A stretch of 52,429 nt of DNA from Planctomycetaceae bacterium (GTDB lineage Bacteria; Planctomycetota; Planctomycetia; Planctomycetales; Planctomycetaceae). Numbering within the stretch: position 1 is the first letter of the stretch; every line of letters begins with the position of its first letter. Positions 1 through 9,025 of this stretch are shown piece after piece. Location of the stretch: positions 35,001 through 87,429 of the forward strand of contig JANSXP010000024.1 in assembly GCA_024742875.1 (NCBI GenBank), read 5' to 3'. Under the pieces are notes generated by a model. It was not told the origin of the DNA. It saw only the letters and a program-made list of their open reading frames with translations, and made no database searches. The position numbers and the translations under genes are program-made.

Positions 1-593
1 CTGAGGCTCCGACCCTGAAGGTCTTAACCAGGCCGTCGACGGTAACTCGCCGGATCATTATGCAAAAGGCACGCCGTCACACATTAATGTGCTCCGACAG
101 CTTGTAAGCGTATGGTTTCAGGTACTTTTAACTCCCCTAGAAGGGGTGCTTTTCATCTTTCGCTCGCGCTACTTTTCACTATCGGTCGTCAAAGAGTATT
201 TAGCCTTGGGAGATGGTCCTCCCATGTTCAGACCGGATTCCACGTGGCCGGCCCTACTCGTATAGTTGATCATCCTCGCTTTCAAGTACGGGACTGTCAC
301 CCTCTGTGGTTCCGCATTCCATCGGATTCTTCTGGCTTTCGTGATCAACGGGCTGTTCCCATTTCGCTCGCCGCTACTGAGGGAATCGCTGTTGCTTTCT
401 TTTCCTGTGGGTACTTAGATGTTTCAGTTCTCCACGTTCGCCCTGCATACCTATGTATTCAGTATACAGTAATTCAGGAACCCTGGGATCAACGCTCGTT
501 TGACAACTCCCCCAGGCTTATCGCAGCCTTCCACGCCCTTCATCGCCTTTTGACGCCTAGACATCCCCCATACGCCCTTACATGCTTGACCAC
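1..593 (-). rRNA. rrl: 23S ribosomal RNA, 5' part (partial)
   Basis: Read on the minus strand, this matches the conserved first ~590 nt of bacterial 23S rRNA; the rest lies beyond the left edge. The plus-strand text contains the reverse complements of familiar 23S segments, such as GGATCATTATGCAAAAGG near 51-69 and the gene-start region near 560-593. The mature 5' end is placed by similarity at about 590-593. An open frame at 112-639 on the other strand lies over this rRNA and is not a gene. Two spacer tRNAs precede it on the same strand. Confidence 0.93.
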
Positions 594-902
594 AAAGATT
601 CACGGCCATTCAGCCGCTCGTCTATTTCAAACATGGTAACGATTAACGCTGCAAAGTGCTCACTTGCCGCTGTGACACGACAGGCAATCACCTTGCGAGA
701 AAACGCAATTTAGATGCCACTTAGACTTTTTCAGATTGTCAAAGATCAGTCCGCAGAAGTCGAAATCGAGTCGCCTCGAACTGCCGTTTTCTGCGGGAGC
801 GGTACTGTATCGACCAGTAATTGGTTCGTCAACAGTCTGAATCTTCTTTTTTGAAGATTCGTCCGGCAGTGAAATCTTCGGATTCGATGATTTCGCTGCG
901 GA
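594..902 (-). other. tRNA-Ala to 23S spacer with a processing-type hairpin
   Basis: This 309-base spacer holds no protein gene. It contains a perfect 8-bp inverted repeat, GAATCTTC at 839-846 and GAAGATTC at 853-860, around a six-base loop. On the transcribed minus strand this forms a hairpin with an A6 loop. It also contains a boxA-like element (listed separately). Such spacers carry RNase processing stems and antitermination signals; assigning those roles here is inference. Confidence 0.6.
737..748 (-). promoter_or_regulatory. boxA-like antitermination element
   Basis: On the minus strand this reads TGATCTTTGACA, close to the boxA-type sequence often found in bacterial rRNA leaders and in the spacer before 23S. 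It lies about 145 bases upstream of the 23S 5' end. It also contains TTGACA, but no convincing -10 follows at the right distance, so antitermination is preferred over a promoter. Confidence 0.45.
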
Positions 903-975
<73 letters not shown>

Positions 976-1055
976 AAAAGTGTCCCCATCGAGAGTGCGA
1001 TGGGCTCAGAAACCAGGTGTCGAGTTGGCGAATGGCCAATTCGAGGCTTCTGAAA

Positions 1056-1129
1056 TGGGTGTGGGAGGACTCGAACCTCCGACCTCGGCTTTATCAGAGC
1101 CGCACTCTAACCAGCTGAGCTACACACCC
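1056..1129 (-). tRNA. tRNA-Ile (anticodon GAT)
   Basis: This is a 74-nt cloverleaf on the minus strand with acceptor strands GGGTGTG and CACACCC. The D-arm contains AGCTCAGCTGGTTAGAG, the anticodon loop reads CTGATAA (anticodon GAT), and the T-arm contains GGTTCGAGTCC. The CCA is not encoded. It lies 80 bases before tRNA-Ala in transcription order. Confidence 0.96.
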
Positions 1130-1570
1130 GTTTCTCAGGCCGGCGAATTTTGGCAATGGAATTTGCCGATGTCCAGTCCGAGAACAGAATCTGAATAAAT
1201 TCAGTCGAGTCTCCCCGTTTGTCGGCCGTCAAGGTCGTCTGAACCTGGCGGCCGGAGCTTCGTAATTGAAGCCCCACAGGTATCGTCCGTCGTCTGCGGC
1301 GAGTTGAGTGGAAAACTCAAAACACGGTTAAATTGGGAGATGCGGACGGCGAATCCCCGCCAGGCAGGGTAATGACACGTGGTTCAGGCTGGCGTTCGCG
1401 GTAGTCGTGGGAATATCATCGCCGCCTTGTGGGCTGGCGACGGAGCCAGCATTCCGTCGACTGTCGCGCCCAGGGCAGCGGCTCGCCGCCCACCGAGCCA
1501 CCCGACTCTTTTCGATCCACCTCTGGCAGCATTCCGGTTGTCAGCGTGGTGATATCCAGACAGAGAATTC
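1130..1570. other. Leader region of the tRNA-23S transcript; no 16S
   Basis: This is 441 bases with no credible gene. No 16S rRNA 3' end is present: the anti-Shine-Dalgarno complement AGAAAGGAGGTGATCC and other 16S text were looked for and not found. Small palindromes occur at 1191-1204 (CTGAAT-AA-ATTCAG), 1257-1272 (GCTTC/GAAGC) and 1304-1320 (TTGAGT/ACTCAA). The promoter for tRNA-Ile, tRNA-Ala and 23S should lie here on the minus strand, but I could not pick a convincing -35/-10 pair. Confidence 0.6.
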
Positions 1571-2422
1571 ATGAGAGACCCACGTATTAACTTTCGGAGT
1601 CGTGAGCTGGCCGCCGTTCTGGCCTTTTTGATTCCCGGAGCCGGTCATTATTACCAGGGCCGCCGGGTTAAAGCCGGGATTTTCTTCAGTGGCATTGTGA
1701 CGCTGTTTTTTGCCGGCATGGTGCTGGGGCACTGGCAGCCTGTCTACAGTCAGACTGCATTTTCTGCTGACCGCTCGCTTGTGGAGATGCTGCCGGCGGA
1801 GAAGCCTCCGACGACCCGATTTTCCATCGGATACGGAGCACAGGTCTTTAACGGCCTTGTTGCCCTGCCGGCCCTGATTCAGCAGGCACGCTTTTCAGCA
1901 GGGGGCGGCAATTCGAAGGTGCTGCAGGAAGAGATTGACAGTGATTTTATCGGGGTCCTGCGAGACAATTCACAGGCGGTGCCGGTTTCCGGCCGCATTA
2001 CCGTTCGAGGTGATGGCGGTACGCTGACGGGAGTGACGCCGGATGGCTTCGAGTTTTCGGGCGAGTTTCGGTATGTCTCGATTCGTTTGGGGCGTGAAGT
2101 ATACGGCTCGCCGAGAAAAGCGATCGCTTTGAGTCAGCTTTCCGGGATCGACATTGAAGGGTTTCGGCCGACCAATCTCAACGGTTCTGTGGAAAGGTCG
2201 TTTCTGAACTGGTACCAGGTGCCGCGTGATAACGCAGAGCTTGACCGGTTGCACGTGACGCTGAGTCATCAATTCGACATTGCCTGCGTGTTTACGTGGA
2301 TTGCCGGATTGCTGAACCTGATGGCGATCTGGGATGCCTATGACGGACCGGCCTATGGGTACGGCGACGAAAGTCCGGATGACGACGAAGAGCCGGAATC
2401 CGGCGACAGGGAAGCGGACTGA
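1571..2422 (+). CDS. TM2-like membrane protein (DUF6677-like)
   Basis: This is a 283-residue protein of unknown function. The N-terminus carries a TM2-like signature: a hydrophobic stretch with PGAGHYYQGR at about residues 23-32, followed by KAGIFFSGIVTLFFAGMVLG as a second membrane segment. A polar middle region follows (residues ~70-225). A last hydrophobic segment near 232-252 (FTWIAGLLNLMAIWDAY) precedes an acidic tail. It resembles planctomycete proteins annotated DUF6677, although I assign this from memory of the motif. The ATG at 1571 is preceded by an AGAGAA purine run. The following 58-residue membrane ORF may be co-transcribed. Confidence 0.7.
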   Translation: MRDPRINFRSRELAAVLAFLIPGAGHYYQGRRVKAGIFFSGIVTLFFAGMVLGHWQPVYSQTAFSADRSLVEMLPAEKPPTTRFSIGYGAQVFNGLVALPALIQQARFSAGGGNSKVLQEEIDSDFIGVLRDNSQAVPVSGRITVRGDGGTLTGVTPDGFEFSGEFRYVSIRLGREVYGSPRKAIALSQLSGIDIEGFRPTNLNGSVERSFLNWYQVPRDNAELDRLHVTLSHQFDIACVFTWIAGLLNLMAIWDAYDGPAYGYGDESPDDDEEPESGDREAD

Positions 2423-2537
2423 CCATCGGAGAGAGGTTTCGTCTTCGTTATTCAGCTTTGGTTCTGTCCGTTCGTCGTTCTTTTGCTGCGGCGTCCAGCC
2501 TTACGGACGCACTGTCTGTTACTTTGAAAATGCTGCC

Positions 2538-2714
2538 ATGAACGTGCCTTCTTTGGTTTATGCGATCCCGCTGGCTGCCGTGATCAGCGTAGTTTACACG
2601 TCGACACGCTTTGAACTCACCAGTCGTATCATTGAGCGATCGGCCATTATGTTTGCCAAGACGGTGGTTGGTTTGGTGGCACTTTACGCGCTGCTGGCCT
2701 GGCTCAGTGCTTAG
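2538..2714 (+). CDS. Small membrane protein, 58 residues
   Basis: The frame is open further upstream, but only the part from the ATG at 2538 looks like protein: MNVPSLVYAIPLAAVISVVY, then a polar stretch (TSTRFELTSRIIER), then a second hydrophobic stretch ending ALLAWLSA. Two membrane helices joined by a short charged loop are likely. The upstream part of the frame is rich in Arg and Ser and reads like shadow sequence. No strong ribosome-binding site is visible. It follows the TM2-like gene by 115 bases on the same strand. Function is unknown; similar small inner-membrane proteins sit beside such genes in other planctomycetes as far as I recall, but this is not checked. Confidence 0.55.
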   Translation: MNVPSLVYAIPLAAVISVVYTSTRFELTSRIIERSAIMFAKTVVGLVALYALLAWLSA

Positions 2715-3038
2715 GTCCTCGCGGCCAAAGACCACGCGGCCATGTGGGGAACGCGGAGGAATGCAGACGCGGCTGACCACCGCAGGTTGTTTCCAGGCCG
2801 ATCTCCACAAATATCAGGCTTCGCGCAAAGGCAATGCCTTCGGACAGCGAAACGGCTACTGCTAAACGGCTACTGCTAAACGGCTACTGCTAAACGGCTA
2901 CTGCGAACGTGGTGAGTGGCGGCGTGGTCGTGACAATCGTGATGTCGCGCGACCGCCAGACCGCACGCGGGCCGCCCAATCGCTGAAATTCGTTAATCGG
3001 AAGATCATGGGGGGACCCCATGCTGGCGTGAAGCGTTT
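2715..3038. other. Convergent intergenic region with tandem repeat
   Basis: This 324-base stretch lies between the small membrane gene (plus) and the end of purF (minus). It holds a 14-bp tandem repeat (listed separately). No credible gene and no clear rho-independent terminator were seen. Confidence 0.6.
2850..2905 (+). repeat. 14-bp tandem repeat, four copies
   Basis: Four head-to-tail copies of AAACGGCTACTGCT cover 2850-2863, 2864-2877, 2878-2891 and 2892-2905. The first three are identical and the fourth differs only in its last base. The unit is not a multiple of three and carries TAA at the junctions, so it is non-coding. It is a slippage-type minisatellite, not CRISPR: there are no spacers. 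Confidence 0.95.
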
Positions 3039-4637
3039 TCAGGGGGTGACGGTCTGCTGGCTGGGTTCTGCAGTCGCGTCGAACACACGTTCGCAGGCCG
3101 CATTTCCTTTTTCAAACTCGGCCCTGGCCCGGGTGAACATCGCCTCTCCGGCAGGTGTGGGGTAGACGGTGTCGACACACGCCTGGCAAAGGTTCTTGCG
3201 TGGCAGGCCCACACATTCTGCCAGCGCTTCGACAGGCAGATACCTCAGGCTGTCCGCGCCGATCAGATCGGCCATCTGCTGCTCTTCTTCCGGCGTGATG
3301 ACTGTGCCAGCCATGTTTCGCGGGGCAAACAGTTCATCAATGGTCGACATGTCAATGCCGTAATAGCATGGAGCGATGATGGGGGGGCAGGCGATGCGGA
3401 CATGAATTTCTTTGGCCTTGCCGCGTTTTCTCAGCAGCTTCAGCAGCGCCTTCAGGGTGGTGGCGCGGACGATCGAGTCGTCGACCAGCAGCACGCGTTT
3501 GCCGTCGAGGATTTCCGGCAGGGGCGTGTACTTCATGCGGACTTTATCAGCGCGATTACTGCCCTCAATGAACGTCCGGCCGATGTAACGGTTGCGAATT
3601 AATCCCTCCAGCGAGGGCACCTTCAGTTCGAACGCCATGCTGTCTGCCGCCGCCTTGGCGGTGTCCGGCACGGGGACCACGATGGTGTCGTCGTCGATGG
3701 GCACCGTTTCTCGTCGGGCCAGTTCTTCACCCAGCCGCTTGCGTGAAAGATACACACCTGCGTCGTCAAAATGGCTGGCAGCATTGGCAAAGTAAATCCA
3801 CTCGAAGAAGCAGTGGGCCTTGCGGGGCGATTCTGCGTATTTTTTTACCTCAATCCTGCCGTCCTCAATGAACACCGCGTGTCCCGGCTCGACATTGCAG
3901 ACACTGTCTTCGGAGAAACCCAGGTGGGTCAGGGCCACGCTTTCGCTGGCGGCGGCAAACAGTGAGCCTTCAACGGCATAGCAAAGTGGGCGGATTCCCC
4001 GTGGGTCCCGCGAGACAAATGCTTTGCCGTTGGCGTCCAGATAGGCCAGATTCCAGGAGCCGTCAAGGCGATTCGCCAGCGAGTTAAGCAGTTCCAGGTG
4101 CGAGATGCCCGGGTTGTCGGACAATTCCTGGGAGATCAGGTGGTTGAGGACTTCGGTGTCCGTTTCCCGGGTCAGATGAAAGTCCGTGGACTGCAGAATT
4201 TCTTCTCGCAGTTCACGGTAGTTGGCCAGTTGTCCGTTGAAGACAAAACTAAACCATTTGGACCGGGCGATGTGGTGCCGCTCAAACGGCTGGGCGTAGC
4301 TGCGATCGTCTTTGCCGCATGTGGCGTATCGCACATGGCCGATGGCAGCGTAGCCGGCGTACTCCTGCATCAGATTCATGTATTCCGCCTGATGATTCAT
4401 GCGGAAAACCTCGGCAACGCCACCCACATCCTTGTGCGTATCGATCAGCTGCTTGCGGTCCGGGTTGTACGTGGTGAATCCCGCGGCCAGTTGTCCGCGA
4501 TTCTGCATGTCGAGCAGCATGCCGGGGATCAGCCGGGATGTCTGTGACGGGTCCTGGTCAGGGACCAGCGGGCTGGGGGAGTTTTTGTCGAGATGCGCGA
4601 CGGCCGCGATGCCACATTCGTGGAATAATTCGTCCAT
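3039..4637 (-). CDS. purF: Amidophosphoribosyltransferase (PurF)
   Basis: PurF catalyses the first step of de novo purine synthesis: PRPP plus glutamine gives phosphoribosylamine. The 532-residue protein starts [13 protein letters not shown], so a 7-residue propeptide precedes the N-terminal nucleophile Cys8 of the class II glutamine amidotransferase domain. The PRPP-binding motif [14 protein letters not shown] lies near residues 381-394. Cysteines in [22 protein letters not shown] and NLCQACV fit the Fe-S cluster ligands of Bacillus-type PurF. The frame is open 20 codons further upstream, but the start at 4637 gives the normal family N-terminus. It is divergent from ftsH across 409 bases. 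Confidence 0.95.
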   Translation of the reverse strand: MDELFHECGIAAVAHLDKNSPSPLVPDQDPSQTSRLIPGMLLDMQNRGQLAAGFTTYNPDRKQLIDTHKDVGGVAEVFRMNHQAEYMNLMQEYAGYAAIGHVRYATCGKDDRSYAQPFERHHIARSKWFSFVFNGQLANYRELREEILQSTDFHLTRETDTEVLNHLISQELSDNPGISHLELLNSLANRLDGSWNLAYLDANGKAFVSRDPRGIRPLCYAVEGSLFAAASESVALTHLGFSEDSVCNVEPGHAVFIEDGRIEVKKYAESPRKAHCFFEWIYFANAASHFDDAGVYLSRKRLGEELARRETVPIDDDTIVVPVPDTAKAAADSMAFELKVPSLEGLIRNRYIGRTFIEGSNRADKVRMKYTPLPEILDGKRVLLVDDSIVRATTLKALLKLLRKRGKAKEIHVRIACPPIIAPCYYGIDMSTIDELFAPRNMAGTVITPEEEQQMADLIGADSLRYLPVEALAECVGLPRKNLCQACVDTVYPTPAGEAMFTRARAEFEKGNAACERVFDATAEPSQQTVTP

Positions 4638-5046
4638 GCCGGAGAGTACTCGTGCGGGGTGGCTAGGGCGGAAATGTTTCCGCGTGCCGGGGCTCAAAAA
4701 TCGGTTTTCGTGGTGACAAGTCCACGCGATCTTCGGACAGCGGAAGGATACAGGTCGTCTCAGGTGAAACCAACCCCCAGCATTCTGGTAAGTCCAAATA
4801 AGCGAATCGCGTACAATCAGACTGGGTGGCTGTCTGACGAAGTGCGTCAGGGGATTGGTTGCACGAATTGCAGACTGCCAGGTCGTGCGTTAGGCTTCGC
4901 GGTTTGCCGCACATCCGGCAGCCCGGTCTGCCCGTGCTCCGGCATTGGCGAGAGACAAACATTCACTGATCAGGCGGTTTTTCGCAGCAAATAACCGAAG
5001 CGACTCGCAGTACGCTGTGAGCGAAAACAAACGGAACCGAACAACG
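4638..5046. other. Divergent purF-ftsH intergenic region
   Basis: These 409 bases should hold the promoters of purF (minus) and ftsH (plus). A -10-like TACAAT occurs at 4812-4817 on the plus strand, but no good -35 is spaced from it. No purine-riboswitch aptamer was recognised. No gene is supported here. Confidence 0.4.
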
Positions 5047-7140
5047 ATGTCAGATCCCTCAGGAGGCCGACCTTCCGGTGGAAATTCCTCAGGTCCCAAA
5101 CGCCCGGAAGAACCCCGGCGCAGCCCCATGCCATTGCTGCTGGCGGCCATGCTGGTCATTTCCGTGTTCTGGATCATCAACAGCGGCGCTTCCGTGGGCA
5201 CAACCGTCCCTTACGGGATGTTTTTCAAGCAGTTGAAAAAGGGAAACGTCAAAGAGGTCACCATCAAGGGAGAGATTCTCACCGGCAAGTGGGTGGAGAT
5301 TCCGCCAGACGGTGAGACTCCGGAAACGCTGGTGGGCAAGTTGAAGGAAGACTTCAACACGGTGTTGCTTTCGCCTTACGCCGGCGAAAGCGTGCTCGCT
5401 TCAGAGCTGGAAAAGCAGGTGGAATCTGGCAAGCTCAACATGCTGGACGCAGATCGTCAGACGATGAGTCGGGGCATGGAACTGCTGTCGTGGCTGATTA
5501 TTCCCATCATCTTTGTGTTTCTGTTCTACATGATGATGCGCCGCAGCGGTGACCCGTTCAGCGGCGGCATGATGGGCGGCTTCATTCGCAGCCCGGCTCG
5601 CAAGTTTGAAAAAAATGAGCAGCACACGACCTACGACGATGTGGCCGGGCTGAAAACCGCCAAGCAGGACCTGCAGGAAATAGTCGAGTTTCTGAAGAAC
5701 CCGAAGCGATTCACCAAGCTGGGTGCCCGCATTCCGAAGGGGGTGCTCCTGGAGGGACCTCCGGGAACAGGTAAGACTCTGCTGGCACGTGCTACCGCTG
5801 GCGAGGCCGGTGTGCCGTTCTTCTCCATCAATGGTTCCGAATTCATTCAGATGTTCGTCGGCGTGGGGGCAACCCGAGTCCGTGATCTGTTCAAGACCGC
5901 CCGAGAGGCGTCCCCCTGTATCATCTTCATTGATGAGATTGACGCGGTGGGGCGAATTCGCGGAGCGGGTGTCGGCGGCGGTCACGACGAACGCGAACAA
6001 ACGCTCAACCAGATCCTCAGTGAGATGGACGGCTTCGAGAAGACGGAAGCTGTGATTGTGCTGGCGGCCACCAACCGCAGTGACGTGCTGGACCCGGCTC
6101 TGCTGAGGCCCGGTCGTTTTGACCGACACGTCACCGTCGATAAACCGGCGCGGGAAGGTCGGCTGGGAATTCTGAAGGTCCACACCCGCAAAGTGCCACT
6201 GGCCGATGATGTGGACCTGGAGGCGCTGTCCAAATCCACCATGGGGTATTCCGGCGCTGAGCTGGAAAAACTTGTCAATGAAGCAGCACTCAAGGCCGCG
6301 CGGGGCAAGAAGCGTTCGGTCGAGATGGAAGACTTCTATCACGCCGAAGACCTCATTGTGATGGGCGCCCGACGTGACGAGCATGTCGATGACAACGAGC
6401 GACGTCTGACCGCGTTCCACGAAGCAGGTCACGCCATTCTGGCCTGGTATCAGGAAGGGATGGATCCGGTTCACAAGGTGTCCATTGTGCCTCGCGGCCG
6501 CAGTGGCGGAGTGACCCGCTTTCAGGCGGAAAAAGAGGTTCCCAATGTGGGCCGCAGTGCCTTCTTCAAGCGGTTGATCATGACCATGGGGGGCCGTGCG
6601 GCAGAGAAGATTATCTTTGACGAGTACAGCGCGGGCGCCGTGGGCGATATCGAGCAGGCCACCCGCATCGCCCGGCATATGGTGGCCCACTGGGGCATGT
6701 CGGAGAAGGTTGGCCCGGTGGCCTTTAAGCAGTCGGAAGAGCACCCGTTTCTTGGCAAGGAGATGCAGAGTTCCCGGGAGTTCAGCGAAGAGACGGCCCG
6801 CATTATCGATGTCGAAGTGACCAGCATTCTGAAAGAGGCCAACGAAACGGCCATCGAGATGCTGCACGAATATCGTGAACAGATGGACGCTCTGGCGGAA
6901 GCCCTGCTGGAACACGAGGACATTGAGCACGAAGAATTGATCAAGATCCTCGGCCCGCGTCCGGGCGCAAAGGTGGAAGAGGCCAGCGGTGACAGCGACA
7001 AACCGGCTGCTGTGGAGTCAGACACGATCGCCGGTGCGGAAACACAGTCGGATCATCAGGAAGACGAATCGCCGGGCGACGCGGACGACTCGCCTGACGG
7101 CGGCGACGACGTGGATGGTTCGCAGGACACCGGCAACTGA
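5047..7140 (+). CDS. ftsH: ATP-dependent zinc metalloprotease FtsH
   Basis: FtsH is a membrane-anchored AAA+ protease that degrades misfolded membrane proteins and short-lived regulators. The 697-residue protein has a Gly/Pro/Ser-rich cytosolic start, a first membrane helix near residues 34-52, an extracytosolic domain, and a second helix ([19 protein letters not shown]). Walker A GPPGTGKT lies at 237-244, Walker B IIFIDEID from 292, the second region of homology ends in RPGRFDR, and the zinc-protease motif HEAGH is at 458-462. The C-terminal ~50 residues are acidic and probably disordered. The frame is open 34 codons upstream; the ATG at 5047 is chosen because it gives the usual short N-terminus. 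Confidence 0.96.
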   Translation: MSDPSGGRPSGGNSSGPKRPEEPRRSPMPLLLAAMLVISVFWIINSGASVGTTVPYGMFFKQLKKGNVKEVTIKGEILTGKWVEIPPDGETPETLVGKLKEDFNTVLLSPYAGESVLASELEKQVESGKLNMLDADRQTMSRGMELLSWLIIPIIFVFLFYMMMRRSGDPFSGGMMGGFIRSPARKFEKNEQHTTYDDVAGLKTAKQDLQEIVEFLKNPKRFTKLGARIPKGVLLEGPPGTGKTLLARATAGEAGVPFFSINGSEFIQMFVGVGATRVRDLFKTAREASPCIIFIDEIDAVGRIRGAGVGGGHDEREQTLNQILSEMDGFEKTEAVIVLAATNRSDVLDPALLRPGRFDRHVTVDKPAREGRLGILKVHTRKVPLADDVDLEALSKSTMGYSGAELEKLVNEAALKAARGKKRSVEMEDFYHAEDLIVMGARRDEHVDDNERRLTAFHEAGHAILAWYQEGMDPVHKVSIVPRGRSGGVTRFQAEKEVPNVGRSAFFKRLIMTMGGRAAEKIIFDEYSAGAVGDIEQATRIARHMVAHWGMSEKVGPVAFKQSEEHPFLGKEMQSSREFSEETARIIDVEVTSILKEANETAIEMLHEYREQMDALAEALLEHEDIEHEELIKILGPRPGAKVEEASGDSDKPAAVESDTIAGAETQSDHQEDESPGDADDSPDGGDDVDGSQDTGN

Positions 7141-7219
7141 CAGGCTGGCGTTACCGGCGGGCCGCGTCTGCATTTGTTGATCGGTCAGTTTGTGCGTCTG
7201 GAATTGCCAGCGTTCCGGT

Positions 7220-7237
7220 AGCGGGCTTCGGCCCGTT
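7220..7237 (+). terminator. Hairpin downstream of ftsH, weak terminator
   Basis: AGCGGGC and GCCCGTT pair (one G-T) around a TTCG tetraloop about 80 bases after the ftsH stop. No T-run follows, so terminator function is uncertain. Confidence 0.3.
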
Positions 7238-7265
7238 CCAGATTCTGTCTCAAAGGGGCGTCGCC

Positions 7266-7317
7266 GGCCGTCTGCAACAGGCGTCGTTCATGGCCGTCTG
7301 TAACGGCCGTCGTCCGA
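7266..7317. repeat. Degenerate 26-bp direct duplication
   Basis: Two adjacent copies (7266-7291 and 7292-7317) both begin GGCCGTCTG and share CGTCGT later; about 20 of 26 positions agree. It lies between ftsH and the convergent amidohydrolase and is non-coding. Confidence 0.6.
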
Positions 7318-7359
7318 AGACCCTCACCGCGCGTTCGGCTTCATCCTGTGCGGCAGTGA

Positions 7360-8823
7360 CTACTGCTGACTGGGTTTCCGATAGTTCAGCGGGGGCTGCT
7401 GTCCTGGCTGCATCAACGATTCATATCGGTTGCTCCCCTGGCGGCGGACCAGTTCCGCCCGGGCCTGTTCCAGCAATGGCTCGTTCTGCAGCAGATCACA
7501 CACGGTCCAGGCGAGCGTACGGGCCGCCAGGTGCATTCCCTTTTCGGCAATGGGCGTGCCGCCGCAGGCCACAGCCTGCCATGAGTGCCCCGGCGTTCCC
7601 GGAACCCAGCAGGCCGTGGAAAAACCGGTTGTGGGGACCACCCAGGATACGTCGCCCACGTCGGTTGACCCCTTGCCAACGGTGCCGCTGACGTTCTCCA
7701 CGTAGTTGATGCTGTCCAGCGGCACTTCGCGAGGCAAATGAGTCTGCATGCGGGCGGCAAACTTAAGATCTTCTTCGCTGTACTGCAGATCGTTGAGCGC
7801 TCGCAGATTGCGGTCGGCCACGGCAGACAGTGTTTCGTTGGGCAGAATTTCGCGGATGCCGCCTTCGAAACCAATTTCCAGCTCCGTCTCCGTCGCCAGC
7901 GCGCCGGCTTTGGCACACAGCTCCAGGCGTCGATACAAAGGTTTGACGACGGCCGCCTGGGGATGGCGAATGTAGTAATACACTTCGGCGAAATCCGGCA
8001 CCACGTTGGGCGCGGCTCCGCCATTGGTGACGACATGGTGAATGCGAGTGAAGTCGGGCGTGTGTTCGCGCAGCAACTGGGCGGCATGGTTGGTCAATTC
8101 CACAGCGTCCAGTGCAGATCGCCCCAGTTCCGGGCTGCCGGCCGCGTGAGCCGCAATCCCGCGAAATCGAAACTTGACCGCCATACGGGCCAGGCTGCTC
8201 TTGTCGCCGGCCGCATTCTTGCTGGACGGGTGCCAGTGAACGACAGCGTCACAGTCTTTGAACAGTCCCGCCTGGACCAGAAAGACCTTGGCACTGCCCC
8301 CTTCTTCCGCCGGGCAGCCATAGAATCGCACGGTGCCTGGCAGCTTGCCTGCTTTGATCTGTTCGGCGATGGCGATCGCAGCTGAGGCCGATGCGGTGCC
8401 AAACAGATGGTGGCCGCAGCCGTGGCCGTATGAATTTCCGTCACCCCGGCGTTCGCGTTCCGGGGAATCGGTCTGGCTCAGGCCGGGCAGTGCGTCAAAT
8501 TCTCCCAGGATGCCGATCACTGGTTTGCCGCTGCCAAATTCGGCCGTGAAGGCCGTGGGGATATCAGCCACGCCGCGGGTGATCGTCAGCCCGCCGTCTT
8601 CCAGCATGTCGGCCAGCAATTTTGAGGACTGACTTTCCTGATAGCCGGGCTCCGCGGCTTGCCAGATGGAGCGGGCCACCTGCCATGATGCTTCCCGTCG
8701 GGCGTTGATGGAATCGACCAGATTGTTTCTGACATTCGCTTCATCGGCGTGGCTGCGGGCAGAAAACAGGAGGGAACAGCCGGCAGCCAGCAGCGTCATA
8801 CTGCGAAAACTGAATTTGTACAT
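7360..8823 (-). CDS. Exported M20-family amidohydrolase (AbgB-like)
   Basis: This 487-residue metallopeptidase-fold hydrolase probably cleaves an N-acyl or amide bond of an aminobenzoyl-glutamate-like or other amidated compound; the substrate cannot be read from sequence. An N-terminal signal peptide is visible (MTLLAAGCSLLFSARSHA, ending near residue 26), so it acts outside the cytosol. Metal-binding motifs of the M20D type are present: GEFDALPG, GHGCGHH, PAEEGGSAK and HWHPSS. The central dimerisation domain (KFRFRGIAAHAAGSPELGRS) is intact. Length and motif order are like AbgB/amidohydrolase proteins. The ATG at 8823 is used; a second ATG eight codons later would also leave a signal peptide. 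It is divergent from the sulfatase gene. Confidence 0.85.
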   Translation of the reverse strand: MYKFSFRSMTLLAAGCSLLFSARSHADEANVRNNLVDSINARREASWQVARSIWQAAEPGYQESQSSKLLADMLEDGGLTITRGVADIPTAFTAEFGSGKPVIGILGEFDALPGLSQTDSPERERRGDGNSYGHGCGHHLFGTASASAAIAIAEQIKAGKLPGTVRFYGCPAEEGGSAKVFLVQAGLFKDCDAVVHWHPSSKNAAGDKSSLARMAVKFRFRGIAAHAAGSPELGRSALDAVELTNHAAQLLREHTPDFTRIHHVVTNGGAAPNVVPDFAEVYYYIRHPQAAVVKPLYRRLELCAKAGALATETELEIGFEGGIREILPNETLSAVADRNLRALNDLQYSEEDLKFAARMQTHLPREVPLDSINYVENVSGTVGKGSTDVGDVSWVVPTTGFSTACWVPGTPGHSWQAVACGGTPIAEKGMHLAARTLAWTVCDLLQNEPLLEQARAELVRRQGSNRYESLMQPGQQPPLNYRKPSQQ

Positions 8824-9025
8824 CAGGTGGGTTTTCCGGAGGCTTGTGAACAGGGGGCCGTGTGTCAGACTCTCACAGTGACAGGATAGTCACCTGCCGC
8901 CTAATACCAATCGACCGAACACCGCAGGTTGAGTGTGCGACATTACAAATGCTTCAGAACGATGCTGTTCGGCTGACAACCACCTGTGAGTTGTTTGTGA
9001 TGATGCCAAACCGCAAGGGCCCTTT

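Noticed and set aside
112-639. 175-codon frame over the 23S gene
   Set aside because: It lies in conserved rRNA sequence.
734-750. TTGACA in the spacer as an internal 23S promoter
   Set aside because: The region 17 bases downstream (TGGCAT) is a poor -10; the wider context fits a boxA-like element better.
2850-2905. Short repeat array as a CRISPR
   Set aside because: Copies are directly adjacent with no spacers and the unit is only 14 bp; no cas genes are present.
5401-6930. 509-codon frame antisense to ftsH
   Set aside because: It covers conserved ftsH motifs on the other strand and shows no recognisable protein features.
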